Below, piece by piece: positions 17,735-27,136 of a DNA stretch of 64,000 nt. Numbering within the stretch: position 1 is the first letter of the stretch; every line of letters begins with the position of its first letter. Below the pieces are notes generated by a model that was not told the DNA's origin, ran no database searches, and worked only from the letters and a program-made list of their open reading frames with translations. Source of the stretch: Halomonas qaidamensis (GTDB lineage: Bacteria > Pseudomonadota > Gammaproteobacteria > Pseudomonadales > Halomonadaceae); NCBI RefSeq assembly GCF_025917315.1, contig NZ_CP080627.1, forward strand, positions 434,001 through 498,000. The letters run 5' to 3'. Position numbers and translations under genes: made by a program.

Positions 17735-19081
17735 ATGCATAATAAATTTAAAAAGCTTACCTTGGCGGCCGCAGTCGCATCCGTCGCTTTTGCCAGTCAG
17801 GCGCAGGCAGGTGGATATCAAATCAACGAGCAGAGCGTTAGTGGCCAAGGCTATGGCCATGCTGGGCGTAGCTCAAATGTACATGATGCAACCATTGTGT
17901 ACGGTAACCCGGCGGGTATGTCGTTTTTAGACCGGGCCCAAATCACTGCAGGTGGCACGTTCCTCAACGTAAATAGTGACATCTCTAATGTACGTGCTTC
18001 ACAGAGTAGCCCTGCTTTCCTGCAAGCAACAGGAGGCGCAACAGATACGTTGCCAGTGGCAGGTTCTAACGACGGCGATATGGTGCCAGGTACGCTAATC
18101 CCCTTTGCCTTTTATGCCCATCCTGTTAACGAACAGCTAGCGTTTGGTTTTGGGGTATATGCACCCTTCGGCTCGAAAACTGACTATGAAGATGGTTTCC
18201 AAGGCCGTAACCAGGGTAATTACACCGAAGTGAAAGTGATGACGGCTCAGCCAACGGTGTCTTATCGCTTCAACGAACAGTGGTCTGTGGGGGCTGGCCT
18301 TACCTATAACCGAGTAGAGGGTGAACTTCGCCGTCAGGTGCCCGTGGCAACACCGCTGGGCCTTTCTGAAGTGGATTCACGTGTGGAAGGCGATGATGAG
18401 GCCTGGGGTTATAACTTGGGTGTTATCTACCAACCTGCACCTGAAACAACATTTGGTTTAACGTACCGCTCTAAAGTAGATTTCAATCTTGATGGTAGCT
18501 TTACGGCGAACTCCCCCGTGCTGGATCAATTAGGCATAGGCACAGTGACGGATACCGCGGCGCTGGATTTAACCACGCCGGAAACTATCAACTTCTCGCT
18601 TACCCAGCAAATGAGCGACAACCTCAAACTGATGTTTGGGGCCTCTTGGGCACGTTGGAGCCGCTTTGACCAGATTTTGGTTACTGGCACCGAGCGTGGT
18701 GAGATTACTAACGAGCAGCAGAACTACTCCAATGCGTGGGCATTTTCCACCGGTGGTGAGTACCAGTTAACGCCGACGCTGGCACTACGCGCTGGGGTGG
18801 CGCTAGACTTTACGCCCACCCAGGATGAAACTCGCAGTGTGCGTATTCCCTCTGACGACCGTCGGATTTTCTCGATTGGTGCAGGCTGGAGCCCCACGCC
18901 TGATCTAACCTTGGACGTTGCCTACTCGTACCTTACCGAGCGCAGCACCCAGATTGATCAAAGCAAAACTGACAGCTTCACCGTGGCCGGTCAGCAAACG
19001 CCACCGATTACCTCCAACTACTCAGCAGACTATAAAAACGAAGCCCATGGTTTCGGTGCTCAGCTTACTTATCGCTTCTGA
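17735..19081 (+). CDS. FadL-family outer membrane protein (long-chain fatty acid/hydrocarbon porin)
   Basis: Outer-membrane beta barrel for uptake of long-chain fatty acids or other hydrophobic compounds, 448 residues. A signal peptide (1-25, ending SQAQA) precedes the hatch sequence GGYQINEQSVSGQGYGHAG and the conserved NPAG motif. Then come alternating barrel strands and a C-terminal aromatic (LTYRF) recognised by the BAM complex. The ATG at 17735 has GAGAGG upstream and begins the signal peptide; the frame extends back to 17699. It is a single gene with its own terminator, near the P450. A link in lipid metabolism is possible but unproven. Confidence 0.93.
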   Translation: MHNKFKKLTLAAAVASVAFASQAQAGGYQINEQSVSGQGYGHAGRSSNVHDATIVYGNPAGMSFLDRAQITAGGTFLNVNSDISNVRASQSSPAFLQATGGATDTLPVAGSNDGDMVPGTLIPFAFYAHPVNEQLAFGFGVYAPFGSKTDYEDGFQGRNQGNYTEVKVMTAQPTVSYRFNEQWSVGAGLTYNRVEGELRRQVPVATPLGLSEVDSRVEGDDEAWGYNLGVIYQPAPETTFGLTYRSKVDFNLDGSFTANSPVLDQLGIGTVTDTAALDLTTPETINFSLTQQMSDNLKLMFGASWARWSRFDQILVTGTERGEITNEQQNYSNAWAFSTGGEYQLTPTLALRAGVALDFTPTQDETRSVRIPSDDRRIFSIGAGWSPTPDLTLDVAYSYLTERSTQIDQSKTDSFTVAGQQTPPITSNYSADYKNEAHGFGAQLTYRF

Positions 19082-19137
19082 TAGACGGTGCGTTAGCGCT
19101 ATTTTGTAGATCGTTAAGAGTGACTAGCCCGGCGTAA

Positions 19138-19159
19138 GCCGGGTTTTTTGCGTGGCGAG
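19138..19159 (+). terminator. Rho-independent terminator after fadL-like gene
   Basis: CCCGGC (19138-19143), loop GTAA, GCCGGG (19148-19153), then six T. A strong intrinsic terminator. Confidence 0.93.
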
Positions 19160-19324
19160 CTTTTTCGGGATGGGTGCGGTAAGCGTTGGCTTTCGTTACA
19201 ATGCGTCTCAGAATTCCGCCGCTGGGGCGGCTGGCGTTGGCATTTTTTAAGCCTGGGCGTCTAGCTGTCCCAGCGGCGCCTGTCTCTTTTGAACCGTGCG
19301 ATACTGACCAAGGCTAGGCGATCC

Positions 19325-20423
19325 ATGTTGGAAACTAATCCGATTCATAACCAGATCAAGGACCTGTCTGAGCGGACAGACGTTCTTAGGGGGTATCTTT
19401 GACTATGCCGAACGTAAAGATCGGTTAGAAGAAGTCTCCCGCGAGCTTGAAGATCCCAACGTTTGGAACGACCCAGACTACGCCCAAAAGCTGGGTAAAG
19501 AGCGTGCATCATTAGAAGCCATTGTGGCCACCATCGATGAGCTTGACCAGGGCTTGGCTGACAGCCGCGACCTGCTTGAACTTGCTGAGATGGAAGATGA
19601 CGAAGGCACCGTTGATGAGGTGCGCAAAGAGCTTGATGGCCTGCAAGTAGCACTGGAAAAGCTCGAATTTCGCCGCATGTTTTCAGGTGAAATGGATGCT
19701 AACAACGCTTACCTCGATATTCAGTCCGGGTCGGGCGGCACCGAAGCTCAAGATTGGGCGAATATCCTATTGCGTATGTACTTACGCTGGGCTGAGAGCC
19801 ACGGTTTCAAAGCAGAGATTATCGAAATTTCCGCAGGTGAAGTGGCGGGTATCAAATCAGCGTCGCTGCATATCCAAGGCGACTACGCCTTCGGCTGGCT
19901 GCGCACTGAAACCGGTGTTCACCGTTTAGTGCGTAAGAGTCCGTTTGATTCGGGCGGCCGTCGTCACACCTCATTTGCATCGGTATTTCTGTCGCCGGAA
20001 ATCGACGATAGCTTTGAGGTTGATATTAATCCCTCGGATCTTCGGGTAGATACCTACCGCTCCAGTGGTGCGGGTGGTCAGCACGTTAACACCACCGACT
20101 CAGCAGTGAGGATTACCCACGAGCCGAGCGGCATTGTGGTGGCGTGTCAGAATCAGCGCAGCCAGCACGCCAACCGCGACTTCGCTATGAAGCAGTTAAA
20201 AGCGAAGCTGTGGGAACATGAAATGCAAAAGCGCAATGCGGCTAAGCAGGAAGCGGAAGACTCTAAAGCTGATATCGGTTGGGGTAGCCAAATTCGCTCA
20301 TATGTACTGGACGATCAACGCATCAAAGACCTGCGCACCGGCGTTCAGTCCAGCAACTGCGACAAAGTGCTCGACGGCGATTTAGATCAGTTTATCGTCG
20401 CCAGCCTAAAGCAGGGTTTGTAA
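19325..20423 (+). CDS. prfB: Peptide chain release factor 2 (programmed +1 frameshift)
   Basis: RF2 releases peptides at UGA and UAA. The gene is read as 19325-19399 joined to 19401-20423, giving 365 residues, the same as E. coli RF2. The first 25 codons end at CTT followed by an in-frame TGA (19400-19402). A Shine-Dalgarno-like AGGGGG sits just upstream and the next base is C, the classic autoregulatory frameshift site CUU-UGA-C. The main part carries the RF2 stop-recognition tripeptide SPF ([11 protein letters not shown]) and the catalytic GGQ (SGAGGQHVN). Gene order prfB-lysS is as in E. coli. Confidence 0.98.
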
Positions 20424-20427
20424 GAAG

Positions 20428-20559
20428 CCTCTGATTAATGTGATGAGCGCAGACCAGACAAGGCAAAAATCAACGAAAAAGCGCAGTTTACGGGTTGTAA
20501 ATGAGCATTTTGAGGCGATTTTTAACGCAGTATGGTCAAGCGCAATAGTTAATCAGGGG
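20428..20559. repeat. 132-bp imperfect palindromic element between prfB and lysS
   Basis: Ends are near-perfect inverted repeats: CCTCTGATTAA (20428-20438) and TTAATCAGGGG (20549-20559). Inward, matching blocks GCGC, GACCA, AAAAATC, AAAA, GC and TTTAC occur in order on both arms, meeting at a GGGTT loop (TTTAC-GGGTT-GTAAA). The whole could fold into one long interrupted hairpin. This looks like a MITE or a REP/ERIC-type intergenic repeat. It fills almost the whole prfB-lysS gap. I saw no second copy in the window. Confidence 0.7.
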
Positions 20560-20601
20560 GTTCGTCATCTTTTTAGCGTTTGAACATGAACAGGGTGCCC
20601 A

Positions 20602-22116
20602 ATGGCTAACCAAGACGCGTCTTCTCTCGATAACGAAAACCACCTAATCGCTGAGCGCCGTGCCAAGCTCGCAGCTCGCCGTGAGCGCGCCGCTGAGCAG
20701 GGTAAGAGCGCTTTCCCGAACGATTTTCGCCGTGACAGTCTCACGGTTGAGCTACACAACCTGCTAGGCGAAAAGGATAAAGCGGAGCTTGAAGCGCTTG
20801 ATCATCAAGCGTCGGTGGCTGGGCGCGTCATGCGTCAGCGTGGCCCATTTATCGTGATTCAAGACGTGGCCGGCCAGATCCAGCTGTATGTGGACAAGAA
20901 GGGGCTGCCTGCCGACCTGCTTGAGGACATCAAGGGATGGGATATCGGTGACATCGTCGCCGCACGTGGCCCTGTGCATAAGTCGGGTAAGGGCGATTTG
21001 TACGTGATGATGAGAGAGGCGCAGCTGCTGACCAAGAGCCTACGCCCGCTGCCGGATAAGTTTCACGGCCTGACTGACCAGGAAGCGCGCTATCGTCAGC
21101 GCTACGTTGACCTGATCATGAACCCGCAGTCACGTAAGGTGTTTGAGACCCGCGCGGCGGTGATTAGCTCCATGCGTCGTTTCTTTGAAGCCCGCGGCTT
21201 TATGGAGGTTGAAACGCCGATGCTGCAGCCAATCCCAGGCGGCGCGGCGGCACGGCCGTTTATTACCCACCATAATGCGCTGGATATTGATATGTATCTG
21301 CGCATTGCGCCTGAGCTTTACCTCAAGCGCCTAGTGGTGGGTGGTTTCGAGAAAGTGTTTGAAATAAACCGTAATTTCCGTAACGAAGGGCTATCTACGC
21401 GGCATAACCCTGAGTTTACCATGGTCGAATTCTATTGGGCCTACGCGGATTATCGCGATCTGCTCGATATGACTGAAGCCATGCTGCGCACTGCGGCCCA
21501 AGAAGTGCTGGGCACCACCACTATTGTGTATCAAGGCGCTAGCTACGACTTCGGCCAGCCTTTCCATCGCCTGACGCTACGCCAAGCGATTTTGGATCAT
21601 GGCGACGGCATCACCGATGAAGATCTGGAGTCGCTGGAAGCCGCACAAGCCGTTGCAGCAACGCTGGGTATTAAAGTAAAGCCGAGCTGGGGGCTGGGCA
21701 AAATTCAGACCGAGATCTTCGAAGAAGTGGCTGAGCACAAGCTGGACCAGCCGACGTTCATCACCGAATACCCAGCAGAAGTAAGCCCGCTGGCGCGCCG
21801 TAATGACGCCAACCCATTTGTTACCGATCGGTTTGAGTTCTTTGTTGGTGGCCGAGAAATTGCTAATGGCTTCTCGGAGCTTAATGACGCCGAAGATCAG
21901 GCTGAGCGCTTCCGTGAGCAGGCAGCCGAGAAAGATGCCGGTGATCTGGAAGCAATGTATTTTGACGCTGACTACGTGCGCGCGTTGGAGTATGGCTTAC
22001 CGCCAACGGCGGGAGAGGGAATTGGTATTGATCGCTTGGTGATGCTGTTTACCGATAGCCCCTCTATTCGAGACGTACTGCTGTTCCCAGCGATGCGTCC
22101 CGAAGTCAGCGAGTAA
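20602..22116 (+). CDS. lysS: Lysyl-tRNA synthetase (class II)
   Basis: Charges tRNA-Lys. The 504-residue class IIb enzyme has an N-terminal anticodon-binding OB fold ([17 protein letters not shown]), motif 1 ([17 protein letters not shown]), motif 2 ([19 protein letters not shown]) and motif 3 ([12 protein letters not shown]). Length matches E. coli LysS. The long palindromic element lies between prfB and this start, so prfB-lysS co-transcription, known in E. coli, may be altered here. It converges with the yjfC-like gene, with 28 bases between stops and no obvious terminator. Confidence 0.98.
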   Translation: MANQDASSLDNENHLIAERRAKLAARRERAAEQGKSAFPNDFRRDSLTVELHNLLGEKDKAELEALDHQASVAGRVMRQRGPFIVIQDVAGQIQLYVDKKGLPADLLEDIKGWDIGDIVAARGPVHKSGKGDLYVMMREAQLLTKSLRPLPDKFHGLTDQEARYRQRYVDLIMNPQSRKVFETRAAVISSMRRFFEARGFMEVETPMLQPIPGGAAARPFITHHNALDIDMYLRIAPELYLKRLVVGGFEKVFEINRNFRNEGLSTRHNPEFTMVEFYWAYADYRDLLDMTEAMLRTAAQEVLGTTTIVYQGASYDFGQPFHRLTLRQAILDHGDGITDEDLESLEAAQAVAATLGIKVKPSWGLGKIQTEIFEEVAEHKLDQPTFITEYPAEVSPLARRNDANPFVTDRFEFFVGGREIANGFSELNDAEDQAERFREQAAEKDAGDLEAMYFDADYVRALEYGLPPTAGEGIGIDRLVMLFTDSPSIRDVLLFPAMRPEVSE

Positions 22117-22144
22117 CGGCTTCGCAGTCTACCGAAAGACGCCT

Positions 22145-23332
22145 TTAGACAATGGCGTGCGGCACAAAGCAGCTCGAGTCCTTGGTAATTCTGCCAACGT
22201 CTTCACGAATACCAATGCCGCACGCCCTGTCACCCACTACCCAACTGCCGATCAGGGCATGCCGTTCGCCAAAGCGCGGTAGTGGGTGGTAGGCCTGCAG
22301 AATACGCGGGTTGTCGGTATAGGGGCCATCAACGGCTTCGTACTGTCCACTCGTGGTTATCAGCTCAATATTGCTCCCTTCCCGAGAGAAAAATGGTTTG
22401 CGCACCCAGCCGGGAGCCAGCGACGTGCCATCACTGGTGTCAAAATACGCCGGTAGCAGATTAGGGTGGCCCTCATTCCATTGCCAGAGCAACGGCAGAA
22501 TACCCTTATTGCTGAGGATCGCTTTCCACGGTGGTTCGAACCAGTGGGTTTTCATTTTGGGTAGCAGCTCACCAAAAGCGTCATCACTCATTTCTTCCCA
22601 AGGGTAGAGCTTAAACAGCGCACGGATGGGCCGATTTTCCAAGTCTACAAAACAGCGGTGATCTGTGTCGGGTTGATAGCCGATATCTTCGATATGAACA
22701 AAAGGAGCGTTAAGACCTGCCTGTAAAGCACAGTCTTGCAAATAGGCAACTGTAGCGCGATCTTCTTCATGGGCTTTGATAGAAGCGAAGTGTAGTGACG
22801 GAGGTGCCGATGTGTCCCGCTCAAGGCGCTGCCCAATGTGGGCGAAGGCTGCAATCAGACGCTCTTGAATCGAGTTGAATTGATCGGCATGAGCAGGCAG
22901 CAGGCGTTGTTCGATCACCTGCTCAAGCCACAGCCACTGAAAGAAGCCAGCCTCGTAAATGCTGGTGGGCGTATCGTAGTTAAGCTCTAGCAGTTTGGCA
23001 GGCCCATTACCGCTGTAGGCAAAGTCCATACGCCCATACAGGTGAGGTTGTCCACTGCGCCAGGAGTCACGAATAACACCCCACATCCTTTCAGGAATGT
23101 TCAGCTGATGGAGAAGAGCATCGGACTGACAAACCCTGTCCACGGCATCCATACACATCTCGTGTAGCGCTTCGGTGGGGTCTTCGATGTCTTGTTCAAT
23201 CTGTTCCAGCGTGAACTGGTAATAGGCATCCTCGGTCCAGTAGGGCTCCCCTTCAATCGTATGGAAGTGAAACCCTAACTGGTGCGCTAGCTCGCGCCAT
23301 TGAGGGCGTTCAGGGATGGCAACGCGCAACAT
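22145..23332 (-). CDS. yjfC: Glutathionylspermidine synthase-like ATP-grasp enzyme (YjfC/YgiC)
   Basis: A 395-residue member of the GSP_synth ATP-grasp family, expected to form an amide bond between a peptide or acid and an amine using ATP; the true substrates of YjfC/YgiC are not settled. It lacks the amidase half of E. coli Gss. Family landmarks include GRMDFAYSGNGPAKLLELNYDTPTS-type nucleotide/Mg segments and WVRKPFFSREGSNIEL near the C terminus. The ATG at 23332 (AAGGAG 8 bases upstream) is preferred over a longer frame to 23353. It is the last gene of the yjf-type operon, 62 bases after the lipoprotein gene. Confidence 0.88.
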   Translation of the reverse strand: MLRVAIPERPQWRELAHQLGFHFHTIEGEPYWTEDAYYQFTLEQIEQDIEDPTEALHEMCMDAVDRVCQSDALLHQLNIPERMWGVIRDSWRSGQPHLYGRMDFAYSGNGPAKLLELNYDTPTSIYEAGFFQWLWLEQVIEQRLLPAHADQFNSIQERLIAAFAHIGQRLERDTSAPPSLHFASIKAHEEDRATVAYLQDCALQAGLNAPFVHIEDIGYQPDTDHRCFVDLENRPIRALFKLYPWEEMSDDAFGELLPKMKTHWFEPPWKAILSNKGILPLLWQWNEGHPNLLPAYFDTSDGTSLAPGWVRKPFFSREGSNIELITTSGQYEAVDGPYTDNPRILQAYHPLPRFGERHALIGSWVVGDRACGIGIREDVGRITKDSSCFVPHAIV

Positions 23333-23394
23333 AAAGCGGCTCCTTGCTAGCACAGGTGAGGGCGACGGAAGAGGTTAAGCGAACTAAGGTTAGC

Positions 23395-24000
23395 TTAGGA
23401 GCCAAATCCACCCCGTGCGCTGGAGCGCGAGCCGAACCCAGAGCGTTGAGTCGCTCGCTGATTGGACTGCATTGTCGATGATCGGAAAGCCTGATTACGT
23501 TGTTCCACCCGTGACGAAGCGGAAGACGATGCAGCGTTCCAGTCGCCGCGATTCTGGCGGGTGCGGTAGACCGGCTCTTGATACAGGCTTTGTACCCGTG
23601 CGCCATTGCGGTTAGCCATCATGTTGCCAACCATATAGCCCATCAGCGCGGGGCCAAACCAACTGCCACCTTGGCCCTGCTGAGCCGATTGAGGTGGTGG
23701 CTCACAGGCCCCTTCGCCATGTACCTGTTCGCAAGCTTCTAAGGAATCAAAGCGCGGAACCGCTTCAACGGCTGCGGTAAACGCCGCCTCACAAGCGGTA
23801 CGCGTGTAAAGCTCGTCTGCTACGCACTCATCTACGTTCTGGTAGGCCTTGGGTTCGGAGAAGTTGACGTCCGACAGCGTGTCTTGCGGCGCGGATGACT
23901 GCCCGCAGCCGGCTAACGCGGCTGTGCCGGCCGCGCCCATTAAAGCCAGGGTCAGCCGAGAACTGCGTTTGCGGCGAGGTGGCTGGTTAGATGATTGCAT
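23395..24000 (-). CDS. yjfM: DUF1190 lipoprotein (YjfM/YgiB-like)
   Basis: A 201-residue predicted lipoprotein: basic N terminus, hydrophobic stretch and lipobox LAGC at about 29-32. A Cys-containing region follows (DECVADELYTRTACEAAF, CEQVHGEGACEPP), then a Gly/Met segment (WFGPALMGYMVGNMMANR) and a low-complexity Ser/Arg/Gly tail ending in GFGS. DUF1190 proteins consistently neighbour YjfC/YgiC enzymes, as here. Function unknown; the Ser/Arg/Gly tail might be a surface or a modification target. It has a GGGAGG ribosome-binding site and starts 12 bases after the DUF350 gene. Confidence 0.88.
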   Translation of the reverse strand: MQSSNQPPRRKRSSRLTLALMGAAGTAALAGCGQSSAPQDTLSDVNFSEPKAYQNVDECVADELYTRTACEAAFTAAVEAVPRFDSLEACEQVHGEGACEPPPQSAQQGQGGSWFGPALMGYMVGNMMANRNGARVQSLYQEPVYRTRQNRGDWNAASSSASSRVEQRNQAFRSSTMQSNQRATQRSGFGSRSSARGGFGS

Positions 24001-24012
24001 TGAAACCTCCCG

Positions 24013-24435
24013 TTACCAGATCATGGACGCTGCGTTGAGCAGGCCAACCGCGATAGCGACGGTCGCCGCGAAAATGCCGTATGCCATATGGCCATCGGTA
24101 ATATGTCCGGAAAGGCTCTGACCTTTGCTTTTCAGTACCAGCTTGATAGCAAAGAAGGTAACGATTTGTACGATAAAGGCGATGATGCCCCAGGCGATAA
24201 AATCAATGAAGCTCACGCTGTTCGCCATAGCGCTGTAGAGCGGTATGGTAAAGCCTAGTGTGGCGCCACCAAAGGCAGTTGCTGCAGCGGCGTTGCCTTC
24301 TTGAATCAACTTCCATTCGTGATGAGGGGTAATCTTGCTGTATGCGACCATGAACGCTACCAGCAGGATGGCCGCAGTGATCAAGTAGGCGAAAAACGCT
24401 GGTAGGCCTGCCAAGTACATACCGATATTGCCCAT
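24013..24435 (-). CDS. yjfL: DUF350 membrane protein (YjfL-like)
   Basis: A 140-residue protein with four predicted membrane helices and the DUF350 pattern: the segment EGNAAAATAFGGATLGFTIPL in and before helix 2, and HMAYGIFAATVAIAVGLLNAA in helix 4. The function of DUF350 is unknown. Such proteins co-occur with PspA-like and ATP-grasp genes, implying a role at the inner membrane in the same pathway. It has an AAAGGAAA site and sits between the DUF2491 and DUF1190 genes, with short gaps. Confidence 0.9.
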   Translation of the reverse strand: MGNIGMYLAGLPAFFAYLITAAILLVAFMVAYSKITPHHEWKLIQEGNAAAATAFGGATLGFTIPLYSAMANSVSFIDFIAWGIIAFIVQIVTFFAIKLVLKSKGQSLSGHITDGHMAYGIFAATVAIAVGLLNAASMIW

Positions 24436-24494
24436 TATCGTTTCCTTTTTTAGTCGTCAATCGTAGGTGGTAAATCGTACGCCGTGGATCGCAA

Positions 24495-25238
24495 TCAGTG
24501 TGCTTCGATAATCAGCGCACTGATATCAATGCCCAGGCTAGTGACTAACTGATAGCTGCCTTCCAACTCATCGGCTTCAGCGCTTAGTAGGATATATTCA
24601 AAGCGCTCTGAGGCCTGATCATGGCGCTCATAAAGCATGCAGTGGTGCATGACGTGGGATATACCGCTGCCATCGGCGCGGGTCACCGTTTCTTCAAGCA
24701 CTACCGGTGCTGACCATTCGCTATTTTCAGCGCCCCAGACGCGCTGATAGCGTTTCAGGTCGTCTTGAGTCTCACTGTCGGTTTCCAGCGTAAAGCGCTG
24801 TTGGCCGAGTGGATGAGACGGCGTCTGGCTATCCGGTTGATTGATCAAACCATCAAACTCAAGGTTAGAAACGTGTTGCGACGACAAGAAGTCGAACAGT
24901 TTGTATTCAAACACCTTGCCATTGGCAATGGAGGCCTGAATCCAGGTGTCATTTTCCAGATAAAAGCGCGCGAGTTGTTCACCTTGGCCGAGTTCGACGA
25001 CGCCGACCGCGGCTATTTCTTGGGTCTCACCGCTCCAGCTGGCATCAAAATTCAGGCTATCAAACGCTTTCAGCGACAGCATATTGAGCGACACCATGCC
25101 ACCAAGCCGCAGGCCGTTAAAATCGTCTGGGGTCATGCCTGCTGGCAGGCCGCTAGAACGCTGGGCAGTTTCGCTGGTGTGTTTTTGTTGCACGCTTTTA
25201 CTGTTGGCACGAAATAACGATTTAAGTGAACCAAGCAT
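24495..25238 (-). CDS. yjfK: DUF2491 protein (YjfK-like)
   Basis: A 247-residue soluble protein with no signal peptide or membrane segment. The opening is MLGSLKSLFRANSKSVQQ, and the middle is rich in short beta-type segments (GMVSLNMLSLKAFDSL, WIQASIANGKVFEYKLFDFLS). It matches the YjfK family by size, position and composition. No catalytic motif is recognised and the function is unknown. It has GGAG 10 bases upstream and lies between the K+ channel and the DUF350 gene, all within one minus-strand operon. Confidence 0.82.
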   Translation of the reverse strand: MLGSLKSLFRANSKSVQQKHTSETAQRSSGLPAGMTPDDFNGLRLGGMVSLNMLSLKAFDSLNFDASWSGETQEIAAVGVVELGQGEQLARFYLENDTWIQASIANGKVFEYKLFDFLSSQHVSNLEFDGLINQPDSQTPSHPLGQQRFTLETDSETQDDLKRYQRVWGAENSEWSAPVVLEETVTRADGSGISHVMHHCMLYERHDQASERFEYILLSAEADELEGSYQLVTSLGIDISALIIEAH

Positions 25239-25268
25239 GGTGATGAATCTCCATAAAGCGGCTGGGTG

Positions 25269-26315
25269 TCATGACAGCAAAGATGAAAAGTGGGCCGACG
25301 TCAGACGCTCATAGGCCATGTAATACAGCACATCGCCGTCACTCAGCTCACGGGAAGACGGTGGGTTGAGCATATTCGCTTCGTCACTAATGGAGGTGAC
25401 GCCAAGCAAGGTGGCATTATGCGCTTCCTTGGCTAAGGCGAATAATTGGCCAAACGTGCTGCCTTTGGGAATGTCTTGCAGCTGCGTTTGGTACTGAGTG
25501 GCCCCATGGTTCACGGCGAGCAGCTCATTAACGACGCGGCTAATGCCAGCATCGGTGGCTGATCGCACCAGCATTTCTAGCGCCATGGCTTCAGTGCATT
25601 CGATGCCAGGTAGCGTGCGCCGCAACATCGCTGCGGTATTAGGGTTTTCGCAGTGGGCAACGATGTGGCAACCAGGAGATTTCAGGCTATAAGCGGAAAG
25701 CGCTACGGTGGCCACGCGTTCATCGCTGCCATCATAGATAATAATACGGCTAGCATTTTCAACACCGGCGCGTTTGAGCAGCGCCATATTGGCGAAGCTA
25801 TCACCCTTGACGAATTTTAGATCGCCCGGGCGTGGGTTGTTGATGTCTTTGGTGACACACAGCACGATTTCATCGGGTAGCTGCCGATCAGCTTTGAGAA
25901 TATCAATGATCTTTTCAGTGGTTTCTCCATGCCAGCCGAGCACTACCGTGTGACCAGTAAGATCGCTGTAATCGCCTTTTCCTTGCATTTGCTGCCTCCA
26001 AAAGTTGCCCACCGTAACGGTTGCCTTACCGATCAGGGCAGCAAATAGTGAAATGCCGCCCGGAATTAGGTAAAACACAGCGATCAGCTGCCCAGCAGTT
26101 GAGCTTGGTGAGAAATCCCCATAGCCCACGGTAGACGCTGTAACGACGTAAAAATACAGCCACAACGACAGTGAACCCGTGACCTCTTCGCCGGTGAGCC
26201 CCATGAGCAGCCACGAGGTTGTCATATGAGCCAGCGCCAACAGCAGCAGAAACGTCCAACTGACGTTAATAGTAGAGGCTTTTAAAACTTTCAGTAGCCG
26301 TTGTAGCACTGGCAT
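25269..26315 (-). CDS. Two-TM potassium channel with RCK (TrkA-N) domain
   Basis: A 348-residue inner-membrane ion channel. There are two membrane helices (about 18-40 and 74-96) around a pore loop with the canonical K+ selectivity filter TVGYGD (62-67). A cytoplasmic RCK/TrkA-N Rossmann domain follows (VVLGWHGETTEKIIDIL, VKGDSFANMALLKRAGVENASRIIIY) and probably a second RCK-C-like part. This is the MthK/Kch-type architecture. The gene sits inside a yjf-type operon, between the PspA-like and DUF2491 genes, where E. coli has none. It suggests that membrane potential or K+ efflux is part of the operon's stress response. Confidence 0.93.
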   Translation of the reverse strand: MPVLQRLLKVLKASTINVSWTFLLLLALAHMTTSWLLMGLTGEEVTGSLSLWLYFYVVTASTVGYGDFSPSSTAGQLIAVFYLIPGGISLFAALIGKATVTVGNFWRQQMQGKGDYSDLTGHTVVLGWHGETTEKIIDILKADRQLPDEIVLCVTKDINNPRPGDLKFVKGDSFANMALLKRAGVENASRIIIYDGSDERVATVALSAYSLKSPGCHIVAHCENPNTAAMLRRTLPGIECTEAMALEMLVRSATDAGISRVVNELLAVNHGATQYQTQLQDIPKGSTFGQLFALAKEAHNATLLGVTSISDEANMLNPPSSRELSDGDVLYYMAYERLTSAHFSSLLS

Positions 26316-26361
26316 GGCGTCACTCTTCCTTGTGTTCAGGCGGTAGTGTTAACGCTGGCAC

Positions 26362-27057
26362 TCAGTTTCCAGCATTTTGCTTGGCTTTTAGGCGAGCAAG
26401 CACATCGCTTCCTGAGGTTTGCTGTTTGCCGATACCCGCTTGAGAAAGACGCGCTTCCAAGTCGGCCCCAGACTCCTGGGCTTGCAGTGATTCGCCAATT
26501 TTGAGCTTTTCAGCCTGCAGTGCCTGGCGCTCTTTAATGCGCTCCAGAGAGGCAACAGCGCTGCTCATGCTGGCATTTTGACCAGCGTGTTGAGATGCCA
26601 CGGCAGCCTGCGCCTTTTGTGCAGCTTCAGTCGCCTTAACGTGAGACATCTGCTGCTCAACGCGGCGGATTTCACCCTTCGATTTAGCAATAGTCGACTT
26701 TAATGCTTCGATGGTGCCATCGTACTGGGTGACATTGGCCTGAGCGATTTCGCGCTCACTTTCCAAGCGGGCAATTTCGCCGGCAACTTCCTCAGCTAGG
26801 CTCTGTTCACCTTTCTCAAGTGCAGCCATAGCGCTTTTTTCATACTCAGCCATTTTATCGGACAGTGCATCGACTTCTTTTGCAGCAAGATTGCGTCTGG
26901 CCATGATGGTAGTAAGCTCTTCATTAGCTCGATTCATTGCCGTTTTAGCGTCACGTAGTTCTTGTTCCATGATACGAATCCCCTGACTATCGACAATCGC
27001 TTCGCCGGTTTCAGTGGCTTTGCCGCGTAGGGCGGTAAACATTTTGCGTAGTAACAT
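26362..27057 (-). CDS. yjfJ: PspA/IM30-family protein (YjfJ-like)
   Basis: A 231-residue, nearly all-helical coiled-coil protein of the PspA/IM30 (ESCRT-III-related) family, which coats and repairs stressed inner membranes. It opens MLLRKMFTALRGKATETGEAI and continues with long heptad stretches to about residue 165, then a short C-terminal motif (DVLARLKAKQNAGN). The start at 27057 is chosen because AAGGAG lies 8 bases upstream; the frame opens earlier at 27096. It follows the DUF2170 gene by about 80 bases. It is distinct from a classical psp operon: no pspF, pspB or pspC is nearby. Confidence 0.92.
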   Translation of the reverse strand: MLLRKMFTALRGKATETGEAIVDSQGIRIMEQELRDAKTAMNRANEELTTIMARRNLAAKEVDALSDKMAEYEKSAMAALEKGEQSLAEEVAGEIARLESEREIAQANVTQYDGTIEALKSTIAKSKGEIRRVEQQMSHVKATEAAQKAQAAVASQHAGQNASMSSAVASLERIKERQALQAEKLKIGESLQAQESGADLEARLSQAGIGKQQTSGSDVLARLKAKQNAGN

Positions 27058-27136
27058 TGGGTAACTCCTTAAGACGAACCAATCCGACGCTTGCACGCAG
27101 GACGAACAACCGGTTGATACTGAATCACATGAGCAA

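Noticed and set aside
10669..19324. Genomic island with att sites, integrase or IS between recJ and prfB
   Set aside because: Accessory genes are present but I saw no integrase, transposase, tRNA gene or direct-repeat ends, so only an insertion relative to synteny is claimed.
19524..20423. prfB starting at the ATG at 19524
   Set aside because: Would remove the first 66 residues; the frameshift site and upstream frame give exactly the normal RF2 length.
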